Below, in pieces: positions 1-11,049 of a DNA stretch of 41,816 bases (position 1 is the stretch's first letter; every line of letters starts with the position of its first letter). The notes beneath the pieces are model-generated. The model made no database searches. It was not told where the DNA came from and was given only the letters and a program-made list of their open reading frames with translations. The DNA comes from Gamarada debralockiae (taxonomy: Eukaryota; Ascomycota; Leotiomycetes; Helotiales; Hyphodiscaceae), in assembly GCA_002803225.1 (NCBI GenBank), contig NXFV01000618.1:1-41816 (forward strand), in the 5' to 3' direction. Position numbers and translations under genes: made by a program.

Positions 1-3000
1 TTTAATTTATACTTATTTTTTATACTATTTACTAATTATTCTTAGGAGTTGACTATTAAAGGAAGATCTTCTTTATTAGATTTACTTTTCTCTTTAATAA
101 ATTAAAGAGAGCCTATAAATAGGTATATAAATAAGTTAAGGAGCTTTTTATAATATTAAGGATACTAGTAATAGTTATAGGCCTTATAGCTATTAGTACT
201 AATTACAACTAAGTACTCTAGAATACAATTGCTATAGTCTTTCTAGATAGTCCTGCCCTTCTATACTCTTAGTATATAAATAAGAATATTTAGTAATACT
301 ATAGGCCAAAGATTATACCTATAAATAATTAAGAATAGTTCTTATAAGTATAAAATAATATTATCTTTTTGAAAACTAAGGATAAGTATATTACTTGTTT
401 AGCCTAGTTCAAGACTAATTTTACTAATTATTTTATATTAGTTTAATATATTAAGAATATATAGTTATAACTTAAGAGGAAGAAAGCTTTAGTATATACT
501 TAGACTAGTTAATATCCTTATTTTAATATTATTATTACCTTATATATTAAGGCTATATATCGGTTTCTTAAATAATATATTCCTGATTATCTAGGTAATC
601 TCCTTAATACTTAGAAAGACATTAAACTAGGTATATAAAAGTATATATATAAGCTTATTATAGCTAATGCTTAAAACGAAATTCGAAATAACCTCTCTCT
701 TAATTAGTATATATATAGCACGTGTTTTAGTACAATTATAATACTAGTACTTTTGAAGGTTAGGGACTACGTTAATAAGATAAAGAAGCCCCTAGGACTA
801 TGTATAAGCTCTTTTACTAAGACAATAAGACTACTATATACTTATATAGTTAATAACTAAAAAAAATAAGGCCTTAGTCTTACTCTAGATAATTTCTATC
901 TATATTAGTAGTAAAACCGATATTAGATATAACTTAAATCTCCTGTTCTTAAGCCTCTATAAATTATTAGTAAAGGAGTATTATATAAAGGTATAAAACA
1001 TAATATAAAGGCTATTCTATCTAGCTTTTAAGCTATAGAAGGACTAAAATAAAGGAAATATAGTACCTATAGTCGAACTAGTTATAATCAAAGGAGTTTA
1101 TATTACTTTTACTATCTTACTTAAATAGGTTAAGAACTTAAATTAAATAAGTTAGCTTTAAATACTATTATAGCAGCTATAAATTCTATAAAAGTAGCTA
1201 AAGATACTATTATAGTATATCCCTAGTATATTATAAGAGTAGTAGAGGCTATATCTACTAAAATACTAATTAAGCTTATTATCTCCTTTAAACCTAAGGT
1301 CGACCTTTACCTAATTTATCCTAGGCAAGTTAAGATAATATATAAGTAGTACTTAATAGCTAAAAAGGAATACCTAATAGCTAATTCTAAGGTTAAGAAG
1401 TCTAACTATTATATAACTATTAGCTTAAAAGTATATAATATATATAACTAGAGATATAAAAGATAATAACTAAAGTTCTACTAGTGTCTTAATATATTTA
1501 CAAAGATACTTATTAAAGAAAGACTTAATTAAACTAATAAAGAGATAGATATAGTCTTAGACTTTAATAGAGAGAAAGAGTAAAAGATTAAGAAAATAAA
1601 AGAAAAGAGATAAACTACTATAGAAGGAAAGAATACTAAAAGAGATATAAGAGGTATATATAATAGGATTACTAAATATATAAAGTAAGAGGAAGCTTAG
1701 TACTCCTTTATTTATAAGTAGAATTAGAGTTTAATTTATAGTTCTTTTTATATATTATATTTTAGAACTCTTTAATAGTTACTATAATAGCTATATTAAA
1801 TAAGACCCAAAGAAATAAGTAAACATACGTTTATATTAAAAATTTAAAGCTAAAGAAAAAAGAAGAAGAAGAAGAAGAGAGCTTTGTAAAAAGCTTAAGC
1901 TTATGTATAGGACCTAGGACTATACTAATATAAGGTCCTTATTAGCGTAAGCTAACAAGGGTTATAAATATAGTAGTCCTTATTGATTTCCCCCACTAGG
2001 CAAGGGAAATCCACAGCACGTGATTTAAGCGAAAGACTATATACCATAATAATTGCCTTTAAAATCTTATTAATTTTTAAGTAATTATTACTTAATAATA
2101 TAATAGCGCTAATTTAATATTAAGCCCTAGCTTAATATATAGATCGCCTTTACTTATTAGCCTAAAGTCTAAGGTTTTAGGGCGCTAAGGAAAAACCCTA
2201 GATTATATGTAGTTTTTATAATTATAAAAACCTCGCTTAAGTTATATATAGTACTATAGGTATTATAGAAGGAACGAAATACAAGTATAAGTATATCCCG
2301 ATTACGCTAGGTATTATATATACTCTTAGTAAGGGATAAAACAAAAACAATATAAAACAAAGGTTATAGTGCTTAAAAGTATACTTAAATATATTTAAAA
2401 ATAAAGTAAAAAACTATATTATATAATATATAAGTATTTAAGTGCTATCTTAGCTATAAAGGCTATTTATATCCCGCTAGCACGTAATATCTAGCTAAGC
2501 GAAGTTAATATTAACGTGACCGATTTCCCTATTATATTCGTCTCCTCTAATATTTATACTTACCCTTAAGTACTAAAAGAAAAAGAAAAGAAAATTATAT
2601 ATAAAATAGATAATTAAAAGAAATATTACTTTATTAAAAGAATCCCTATCTTATAACTACTACTATAGTTATATAATTGTCCCTCAATAATATTAATATT
2701 ATTAACTTTATTACTTTTAAACCCTTTAAATAAAGTAAATAATCTAAGTAATAATTTAAGTAAGTCTTAATTAACTTACTTATTCTCTTATAATCGTTCT
2801 TAATTTTTATAAAAGAAGAGCTTTTTAAACTTCTCTTCTTTTACTCTTTAATAACTTTAATAACTTTAATTAACTTTAATCTTATTAATAACTTTATTAA
2901 TAACTTTATTAATAATACTAATCCTTTCTTTTTTACTATTAATTTGACCTTATTCTAATTTAATTAAGTATCTTCTTTTTATTATTATTATTAATTAGTT

Positions 3001-4870
3001 TTAAATATAAACTTTAATCTTCTTACTTTAGTCTTTAACCTTATAGCTTATTTCCTTAAAAGTTATACTTTCTCTTATTATATAAACAAGCTAATATCTT
3101 TTAAGATCCTTTTTATTAATTTATAATATCTCTTTGCCTTTATAGTTAATATATTAAGAAGCTTCCTCTCTTTTTCTCTCCCTTTAAGTTAACTAAGCTA
3201 ACTATATATATAAGTCTATCTTTACTTCGAATTAAGCTTCTTAACCCTTCTAATCCTTATACTCTTTGTTTTTAACTTAGCCTTTAAATAAAAACCCCTC
3301 CTCTTCCTTTTCTTAAGTTAACTTTAAGTTAATAGTATATATAGTTTTGTCTTTACTTTAAATCGAGCTCTTTAATCCTTTTGACTCTTAAATATACTCC
3401 TCAAATATACTCCTTAAATATACTTCTTATTCTTAATTCAACCTTTAATTAAGAACTTCTCCCTTTAAATTAACTTCTCGACCTTCAAATATACCCCTTA
3501 CTCTTCCTTCTTTTCTTCCCCTTATAACTTTAATATTACCTTCTCTTAAACCTTATTAATTATCTTTACTATATAAAGATTAACCTCTCTTCAAATATAT
3601 ATACTCTTAAGTAAGTAAGTAAAGGCTTTATAAAGTATCTCTTTTCTTTTCCTTAATAAAATATTAGTCTATAATAATGTACTTAGAACTATATAAATAC
3701 CTCTTAAATACTTCTTTAAATATACTTCCTTTAGGAAAATATAACGTTTAGTTATAAATCGCCTCTCTTAAGCCCTCGCTATAATCTCCCTTATAATAAG
3801 CCTTGGCCCTTTACGTATTTATATCTTATTAAAACTCTACCCTTTCTTTATTATCTCTTTCTACTAAAGTAAACAGACCTCTTGTCCCCTTAGCTAATCC
3901 TTCTTAGACTCCTTAGGCCTTTTAGATTCGCTAGATTTATTAGACTACTAGGCTAGCCTCTTCCCTTAGACTAGATCTTAGATTTCCTTTTGTCTTTTCT
4001 TTTATCTTTACTTACTATTATTATTATTCTCTTTCCTTTTTTAGGTCTAGTAGACCTAATATAACTTTTATATTAGCTAACTCTCTTCTAAGCTCTTAAC
4101 TTTATTAAAGGTTTCCTTTATATTCTTTTTAAGTCTTAATTCTATCTGCGATTCGGCGTTTTACTCTTCCTCTCTATCTCTACTAAGTATCTAAGTCCTT
4201 AACTATACTCTCTATACTATAAGAGGTCTGAAATAGCTAGTACTAGCTTAGATATATAAAGATTCTTAGTACTAGAGAATTCGTTCTCTATCGATACTAA
4301 GTTAGAGGTATTATAATGTATTATTTTCAGTATAATAGAATTAAGTTCCTGTCTTAGTAGTTCTCTTTAAAGAGCTGTCTTTATATAGTACTTTAGTATT
4401 ATACTTAAAAATAGGCTAAGAATAAGTCTTACTTAACTAGGCTATTCTAGGCTCTTATAGTCGAGTTCTTTATCAAAGTCGTTAATATCGCTATTATCTT
4501 ATTATATTCGGACCCTTTATTATTCTCCTTCTTCCTTAGTCCCTTTATTATTACCTTTATCTTATATCTTACTTATTCCTAATCTCTAGAGAACTAAATA
4601 TACTATGTCTTCCTTTGCTCTAAAATTTTAGGTAGTTAAGCTATTACAAGGTATTATTAGAAGGTCTTTTAGGGGCAAAGTAACTTATACCCAGTATAAG
4701 TCTTAGTAAGCGAAAATAACTATACTTTAAGAGTTTACTACTTAATAAAAAGAAATTTAATTTTAATTATTTATTAAGGTATTTAAAGCTCTAAATTATA
4801 GCTATATATATATATATAAATTAATTTATTATAATATTTAATTGTTAAGTAACTTTGAAGTAATTATAGG
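1..4870. repeat. RIP-degraded AT-rich repeat block
   Basis: About 4.9 kb of very AT-rich DNA with stops in all frames and no supportable gene. CpA and TpG are almost absent while TpA is abundant (for example 121-180 contains neither CA nor TG), the footprint of RIP in Pezizomycotina. Roughly 1-1900 is purine-richer on the + strand and 2600-4600 is strongly pyrimidine-rich, so at least two elements, perhaps in opposite orientation, may be present. A short GAA-type microsatellite lies near 1861-1880. The original transposon family cannot be recognised. It ends sharply at about 4870, where normal-composition DNA begins. Confidence 0.85.
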
Positions 4871-4897
4871 GTCTTTTAGTGATAGCGGGGAGACTTA

Positions 4898-4951
4898 CAC
4901 CCGGTGTGAGTACTAAGCCTTAGCTCCCGCTTTTAGTGCTCACACCGGGTG
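4898..4951. repeat. Inverted repeat at the edge of the RIP block
   Basis: A perfect 13-bp arm at 4898-4910 (CACCCGGTGTGAG) is matched in reverse complement at 4939-4951. With one mismatch the match extends outward to about 19 bp per arm. It sits exactly where AT-rich RIP sequence gives way to normal sequence. It could be a terminal-repeat remnant of the adjacent element or a small MITE; no target duplication was found. Confidence 0.6.
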
Positions 4952-5141
4952 GGTTTTAATCACTTGCCTTGCGCGAGCACGACATGAAAAGCAAATCTGG
5001 TGCTCGGCAAGTGTGAAATCTCTACAATCTCAAGCGTACGCACGCGATGAGACGCCGTTACGTGTCAGCGTACCAGATTTACTTTGTGTGGAAGAAAATT
5101 CCGTCAGCCCTCACGGCCGGGTTTCCCGGTCGTACATCTTC

Positions 5142-5200
5142 CTCCACCGGGTAGAAACAAGTGTATCTCCACATCCAGTCCACGTGCCGGTCATCTCCAC
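5142..5200 (-). promoter_or_regulatory. Three GTGGAG half sites upstream of the monooxygenase
   Basis: CTCCAC (reverse GTGGAG, matching the CreA-type consensus SYGGRG) occurs at 5142-5147, 5167-5172 and 5195-5200, about 180-235 bp before the monooxygenase ATG. None is followed by the CCG that completes the cluster 9-mer, so this is weaker evidence. SYGGRG sites are common by chance. Confidence 0.3.
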
Positions 5201-5376
5201 ACCTTTCCTATTGAGGCGAATTTGGAATGGCGGATTAGGGATAACGTTTGAGGAAGTGGCGCAAGCCCACTCGGGACTTTAGATACACATACACACAACC
5301 ATAGACCACGTTCATTAAGTCCCATTATCTTCCTGGATGAGCAACCTTGCAGCAAGTGCACATTCAAATATCGAGA

Positions 5377-7249
5377 ATGCGAAAAATGGGGTCTACCCAG
5401 GAGAGTACCTCACAGCGACCTGCTGATGTTGACGAGACTTTAACTGTGTCATCATTGAAGAAGTCCGCTTTCACAGACAAGGTCTTCGACCATTCGAAGA
5501 TACCATTTGAAGAGAAACAATGGCCGGTTATCATTATTGGATCGAGCATGGTAGGAAAGATGTTGGGATTGTTGCTTGGGTATCACGGGTAAAGGTCCTT
5601 CCTTCGATAATCGTGTTTTCAAACCTGGCTGAAGGACTTTGCAAGGATCCCATCCATATCTTTTGATCGCCATCCATCGTCAGGCGCTCACCCTAGAGCG
5701 GCTGGGCTGAACTTTCGAACAAGTGAAATATTGCGGCAGCTCGGGCTTGAAGATTTCACTCTGGAGCAAAGTAAGAGTGAATTCGACCTTAACGCCGGCA
5801 TGGTCATTGTCGAAAAGCTGGTCAATGGTAAGACGCTCGCGCATCTCCAAGAACATGACCCGGAAAAGGTCAAAGAAATTACCCCATCATCATGGGTTTG
5901 GATCTCTCAATCAATGTTCGAACCCATTATGGGCAAGAATGCCGATAAATTTCGTGTTGGGGCAGTGCAGCAGCATGGCTATGAAGTTGTTCACTACGAA
6001 GAGCAATCTGATGGCGTAATTGTGCTCGTCAGACCTGTAGGAACTAACGAACTCAAAAAGTACAAAGCTCCTTATGTGGTGGCTTGCGATGGTGGCCGGA
6101 GCCCGACCAGACAGAAAGAGGGCATCAATTGGGACGGCCCTGGCGTGTTGCGCAACTCTCTCAGTGTGTCCTTCGAGGCCGACATGACACCATGGCTAGG
6201 TACAAGAGCGGTCCATGGTGTTATTTATGTCTCTAATCCCAAGATCGGTGGTGGCTTCCGCATGGAGAAAGGCGGAAAGAAAGGGTTGCTCATGGTCAAC
6301 AACGTTGGCAACAGGGTAGATTTCCCTCCGGGTTCAGTCACCGCGGAAGATGCTAAGCAATGGTTCTACGACTGTGCCGGGGTTGAAGAGAAAGACCTAC
6401 ATGTGGATATGAAGACACGATCGTACTGGACGATGGCCTGTTACACTGCTGATCGATTGGTTAGCAATGGTGGTCGGGTTTTCCTTGCAGGAGACGCTGG
6501 ACATGTTATGCCTCCCACCGGAGGTCTAGGTGGAAATACCGGACTGGCTGTAAACAAGCCTCCTCTTCTGACATGAATGGCCGTCGCTAATATGAATTTA
6601 GGACGCGCATAACATAGCCTGGAAACTGGCATTCGTGTTGAAAGGCCTTGCATCTCATTCGCTACTCGATTCCTATAACAGTGAAAGACAACCAGTCGAC
6701 GAATTCACGGTACTGCAGGCCCATGCTCGATTCCAGAACCGTGTTGTCCGCCAGAATCCACCAGCTCCAGAGGTCGATGACATCGCTGTCGAGCTTGGAT
6801 ATCGCTATCCGAAGGGTGCTTTCCTCCAGGCTGATAACTACGTCCCACCAAAGGAGTCTTACGATGCCCCAGCTTCACCTAGTGCTACAGCTGGCTCTAG
6901 GTTTCCGCACGCTTGGCTTATCAATACTTCTGATTCAAGCCAGCGGATCTCATCCATCGATTTGGTCAAGCAGAATCTGTTGCTTATTTCGCCAGACGCC
7001 GAGTCACCTTGGTTCGAGGCTACAAAGAGCCTCAACATCCCTGTCGACACATATACGATCAACGAGACCTCAACTCCGTGGAGAGACCCTGAGGGCAAGC
7101 TGAAACAGAGAACGCACCTTAGAGGAGGGGATGCGGTGGTGGTCAGACCCGACGGCTTCATTGCATGGAGAGCAGAGAAGGTGCAAGGTGATTATAAAGA
7201 GGTATTAAAGGCAGCGTTGGAATCTATTCTCAAGAAGAGTGTAGCATAG
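5377..7249 (+). CDS. FAD-dependent aromatic monooxygenase (phenol hydroxylase / pHBH-type)
   Basis: Three exons (5377-5588, 5646-6549, 6602-7249) give 587 aa, normal for fungal phenol 2-monooxygenase-like enzymes, which hydroxylate phenolic rings using FAD, NADPH and O2. ATG 5377 is used; ATG 5386 three codons later is also possible. Seen: an N-terminal Rossmann strand VIIIGSSMVG (about 51-60), where the second Gly of GxGxxG is Ser; FDRHPSS...HPRAAGLN just after intron 1; the DG motif CDGGRSPTRQ (about 218); and the FAD-ribityl motif GDAGHVMPPTGG (about 353), running across intron 2 into DAHNIAWKL. The C-terminal thioredoxin-like domain of this family follows. Introns of 57 and 52 bp have CTGAA and CTAAT branch sites. 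The gene lies 500 bp from the RIP block and reads toward the Dabb gene. Substrate unknown. Confidence 0.9.
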
Positions 7250-7970
7250 GGTGATTATGTATGGAGTAGAAAGGACTCAAGCTGCGGTTCATAGTCGTAA
7301 CGGTTGTGACAGATCTTGCTGCGGGTTCAGGTTGACACTGCGTAAGCACTTTGATATGCAAGAAGTACGTGCTACTCTCATCAAGTCTCAGCTCGATATC
7401 ATTGCAAGTGTGAGGCAAATCGTACCATCGGTATCCGAGAGTAATTGTCTCAGGTTTTAGGCTAGCAGACTCAGCGCAGACCTGGCTATAGTTATATCTC
7501 AGGTGTGCCCTCTAGTGTTGTCGAAATTATAGCCTCCACGAGAACGTTGTCAATTGTCTGCAAGTGTCCTACTCGACGCTCAATCCTGCTCTTTGTGACG
7601 GCAAGGTTTGCGGCATAAAGACCGAACTCACGGATCGGAGGCTGACAGAAAGATATGCCGGAGTTAGGACAAGCTCCACTACGCTACGAAATAGCATCCC
7701 ATCTGCTGCTGTGATCTACGAGCACCTCCTCAGGGTCAACCGGAGAGACCACCGGCCCCACAACCTAACCAATAAACTGGGGCAAGTGGGTCGAGGCTGC
7801 CCCGCGCTCGCATCATGGTGGAGAGGCCATAGCCCTACAAAGAAATGAGACAACCGTCTTCTTGCAGTCTGAATTTGTGATATCAAAATTTTTCAGAACA
7901 TTGGCTTGAAAGTCTCGTCCAGACATCGAACTCGAGAAGCCCTTCCGCAGTTGCATTCGAAGCCATCAGA
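7250..7970. other. Intergenic, monooxygenase to Dabb gene
   Basis: About 720 bp between two same-strand genes. Reading frames of up to 94 codons at 7564-7848 show no recognisable domain. GTGGAG/CTCCAC half sites occur at 7534, 7674 and 7818 and could belong to the Dabb promoter. No RNA gene is seen. Confidence 0.5.
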
Positions 7971-8459
7971 ATGAGCATCACCCGTGTCGTCCAAGTCCAA
8001 TTCAAGAAGATTTTGTCACCTAACGAGATTGATGAAGTATGTACTTAAATTTGGGACTATCGTAAGGCTGCTGATCATGTCCCTGGCTAGACTCTCAAGC
8101 AAGTATACGCAATGAAGGACAAGTGCCTCAACGAGTCGAACAAGCCATATATGAAATCCCTCAAGGTTGGCAAGGATCAATCCCCTGAGCCCCTAAATGT
8201 ACGTTAATTTACCATTCGTGCCATTTGCTTCCTCGGAAGGCTCAGGTTCTTCGTTAGGACCAGCGCTAGGTCATTGATAGAGACAGTTCACTGACCAGGA
8301 CAGAACGATTTCACGCACCAGTTTGTGATGGAGTTTGCCAACGCGGCAGACCGTGATTACTATTCGGGCAAGGACGCATACCATCAGTCGGTGATAGGTG
8401 TGCTCACTCCACAGGTCGAGAAAGTGCAGATCTTGGACATTGTTGATGGACAATACTAG
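7971..8459 (+). CDS. Dabb (stress-responsive A/B barrel) domain protein, small
   Basis: Three short exons (7971-8036, 8091-8198, 8304-8459) splice to 109 aa, the usual size of a single-domain Dabb protein. Seen: start MSITRVVQVQFKKILSP, central KVGKDQSPEPLN, then FTHQFVMEFANAADRDYY, KDAYHQSV and the C-terminal VEKVQILDIVDGQY. This order of elements is typical of the dimeric alpha+beta barrel family. Introns of 54 and 105 bp have CTGAT and CTGAC branch sites and keep the frame. Family members include plant olivetolic acid cyclase, which folds a polyketide chain, but many fungal Dabb proteins have no known role. Its position beside an aromatic hydroxylase and a GST fits a small cyclase or tautomerase-like helper; that is inference. 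Confidence 0.88.
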
Positions 8460-8687
8460 ATGGGAGGCTCATTTTGTCCGACCAACGACCTAGGGCCAGT
8501 GAATGAGATTACAATTGTATCTGGGCGGAACTCGTGGAACAGAGAGCAGTAGCCACGAAGCATAACAACAAAGCAACCACATATTAGTCAGGCTACAAGA
8601 ATATGATGAGTCAATTGACCCTGTTTTGTAACTTCTATAGCCTGCAAGAGGTGGGAGAGGGTGGGAAGCTAGGATTAATCCTAAGCA

Positions 8688-9605
8688 TCAATTTGGCAAC
8701 TTGCTCATGACCCTTTTCCACGCCGGGCGTCCACTAACCTTGGCCCACCAAGCCGCCAGGTTCTTTCTCGAGGCAATGTCGTCCCCAAAGTTGATGCGAT
8801 GCTCTAGGAAGCTGAGCCACGGAGCCGCAAAGATGTCGATCAAGCTAAAGTTCTGAATTGGGACGGTTAGTATACACACGCAACGAGACTTGACAATACT
8901 TGCATTGCCACTAAGGTACTGCTGCTTTGAGAGGAGCTCGTCATAGTAATCGAGCGTCTTGCGAAGCAGTCTCGTCTGGTAGTTGACTGCTTGAAGGTCT
9001 GTCTCACCCAAACCGAGCTGTCTGTGGATGGAGGTACAATCATTAGCAATACTTGAAGTAGAGACCTTGGGCTCAAGCTGGTAGCTGTGCTTGAACTCCA
9101 AGCACTTGGGTGTGTAAATGGGCCTGAGGTGACTTACTTTTTGACGATCAATTCAAAACCGAGCTTCTCAATCGGCGGCTCAAAGTACGATTGCTCGACG
9201 CTGGCCGCCTGATCAAAGTACGCTCCCTCGACCAAGCTAGAGGGTGGGCACAGAGCGCCAGGATATTTGGCAGCCAGATATCGACCGATGGCCCTTGATT
9301 CAAAGAGTTTCACCTTATCATCGTGAAAGGCTGGTAATTTGGCGAATGGATGGAATTCAGCCACATACTCCAGGGCCTGCAGCAGTGATTAATGTCAGTC
9401 AAGGACCTCGCTCTCATTTGGTCCATGAACGGGAAGCTTTCTAAGGCCACCTCTCCGTCAAGAACGGCAGGGTAAGTCTCACTGTATGTTCACCTTTCGC
9501 AAAATCGAGCTCCTGCAGGTCATATTGAACGCCGAGCTCTTCCAACACGAAAAAGACTCTTTGAGATCGAGTAGAGAAGACGTTCCCAAGGACTTTGTTG
9601 GCCAT
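8688..9605 (-). CDS. Glutathione S-transferase (phi/theta-like)
   Basis: Exon 1 9605-9483, exon 2 9376-9138, exon 3 from 9021 to the stop at 8688. A further small intron (about 8906-8865) would remove 42 nt, giving 217 aa, the normal GST length; unspliced it would be 231 aa and still in frame. N-terminal thioredoxin fold: NVFSTRSQRVFFVLEELGV, with Ser candidates for the glutathione thiol; HPFAKLPAF supplies the cis-Pro loop and FESRAIGRYLAAKYPG the glutathione gamma-glutamyl site. The C-terminal helical domain includes YYDELLSKQQYLSG, FSLIDIFAAPW and SGRPAWKRV. It is a cytosolic enzyme that conjugates or isomerises electrophiles using glutathione. A perfect GYGGAGCCG site lies about 295 bp upstream. 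Start chosen at the ATG opening the first beta strand. Confidence 0.88.
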
Positions 9606-9897
9606 GTTTGACCTCGTTATGCTGAGTTAGAGTCAGGACTGCTTCAGATAGGCCAGAGAATGATGGTCTAGTGGCTGTTGACACGCGAAGCTCTTCGTCA
9701 GTGGAATCAGGCAGAATCGCTGTACAGTTCCGTCACTCAATTCGATGTTGAAGGCGAGATTGGCGGTAGATACGGTAACAATACCACGAGTCATGCGAGC
9801 TTAAACTCCGTCACCATCGTGGGCACTTCTGGTGACTAAGCTTGTGTCCGCCGGGCATTGACTGAGGGGAGACTGGCTGAATCTGGAGTTCCCGGTG

Positions 9898-9906
9898 GCG
9901 GAGCCG
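9898..9906 (+). promoter_or_regulatory. Putative composite site GCGGAGCCG (GST promoter)
   Basis: Perfect GYGGAGCCG about 295 bp upstream of the GST start codon. It is one of eight perfect copies in the window, all non-coding. Interpreted as a CreA-like half site plus a Zn2Cys6 triplet. Confidence 0.5.
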
Positions 9907-10133
9907 ATCCCAGGGGTCCTGAGGGGAGGTCCGATCCGGTGGAGAGACACGGAGATTAGATATGTGGAACATGGAACTAAGAGCGGCGTTAACGAAAGAT
10001 CAAAATGCCGAACACACAATGGTTGCCACCCAACCCCCTCCACTTTTTTTTTTCGCCCTTGAAGGCGGTGAGAGCCCCCAGTAGCGTATCACACCAAATT
10101 TTTGTACACGATACGCTGTACTAGATCTTCCCC

Positions 10134-10193
10134 CTATTTTTATCACTATTTTTATCACTATTTTTATCACTATTTTTATCACTATTTTTATTA
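10134..10193. repeat. 12-bp minisatellite, five units
   Basis: Five head-to-tail copies of CTATTTTTATCA; the last copy has one change. It marks the left side of an AT-rich, repeat-bearing island. Just before it, AGCGTATC (10083-10090) and GATACGCT (10110-10117) form a short inverted repeat. Confidence 0.9.
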
Positions 10194-10546
10194 CTATTCC
10201 ACTTATTATTAGTTGCGATTCGTCCTTAGATTCCCGCTCTTGGCCTATATCAATAGTATACCTGCGAATATCAAACCTCTTTCCTTATCTCCTACATCGA
10301 CCTTCGATTCGTTTAACTACCTAGTACTCTATGCTTAAACCTCTACAAAGTCAGCTGGCTACGCCTTTACAACTACTAAGAGTAAGTTCCAAAAAGAAAG
10401 ACCACTATACTACTTGAATTACAAACACACTAGCCAAGAGTATTATCGAGTAAATACAGAGTATTAAATCCGTGAGTAATTAATATATAAATGCAAATAT
10501 TAATTTTCTACGAGAGTGAGAATATCACAGTTCTGTGTGACGTGAT

Positions 10547-10714
10547 TAGTTGGCTGGTTGTTTGTTTGTTTACATAGTCTTTGCGCAGCTAGATATTCTG
10601 TACGCAAATAGCTGTAGCTTCTTCTTCTTCTTCTTCTTCTCTCCTTAGTTTAGAATAGTCGTAAATGAACCTTTCCTACCTTGCCTTCCAGGGCTTCGAA
10701 TTGGATTCGTGACA
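10547..10714. repeat. LTR-related repeat, inverted relative of 10862-11170
   Basis: The sequence from TGGTTGTTTGTTTGTTTACATAG through a CTT microsatellite (about 10620-10640) to GGATTCGTGACA is, in reverse complement, about 80-90% similar by eye to 10862-10945 plus 11090-11165. Relative to this copy, the right-hand one carries about 190 extra bp. No target duplication was found for this copy, so its exact ends are uncertain. Confidence 0.65.
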
Positions 10715-10861
10715 TCTATTATATAAAAAGAAGTTAAAGAATAAGACAAGGACGTGATTAAGACCTAAGATAAGAACAGGTGTATACGCAAGAGCTTGAT
10801 ATAAATAGTCTTAACTATATGGGTCTATTCTAATGTCACGGAGAACTTCTGCAAGGGTTAT

Positions 10862-11041
10862 TGTCACGAGTCCAAATTCAAGGCCTGGAAGGCAAGGGAG
10901 AATAGGCTCTTTTACGACTATTCTGAACTAAGGAGGGAAGGAAGAGGGTTCGAAGAACCTTCGAGCTTAAATATAGTTGCGCGCAGGCTAGGCGAGCCTG
11001 CACGTGACAATAACAAAAGGCCAGATGGCCGAACCGTGACA
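10862..11041 (-). mobile_element. Solo LTR with 5-bp target site duplication
   Basis: A 180-bp unit starts TGTCACGAG and ends CCGTGACA (5' TG...CA 3', imperfect inverted termini). It is flanked on both sides by the direct repeat GTTAT (10857-10861 and 11042-11046). This is what recombination between the two LTRs of a retrotransposon leaves behind. In reverse complement a TATA-like stretch (ATATTTAAG) lies mid-element, which suggests minus-strand orientation. Copia versus Gypsy cannot be told from the LTR alone. Confidence 0.8.
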
Positions 11042-11049
11042 GTTATGAC

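Noticed and set aside
5013..5282. 89-codon open frame before the monooxygenase
   Set aside because: No ATG at its start (it opens with TTG-type context), no domain, and it lies in the promoter region with half sites.
10000..10182. Minus-strand frame encoding repeated IKIV units
   Set aside because: Purely a translation of the 12-bp minisatellite; no independent protein evidence.
10834..11041. Alternative LTR starting at TGTCACGG 10834
   Set aside because: Termini fit TG...CA, but flanking bases do not form a target duplication, whereas 10862-11041 has a perfect GTTAT pair.
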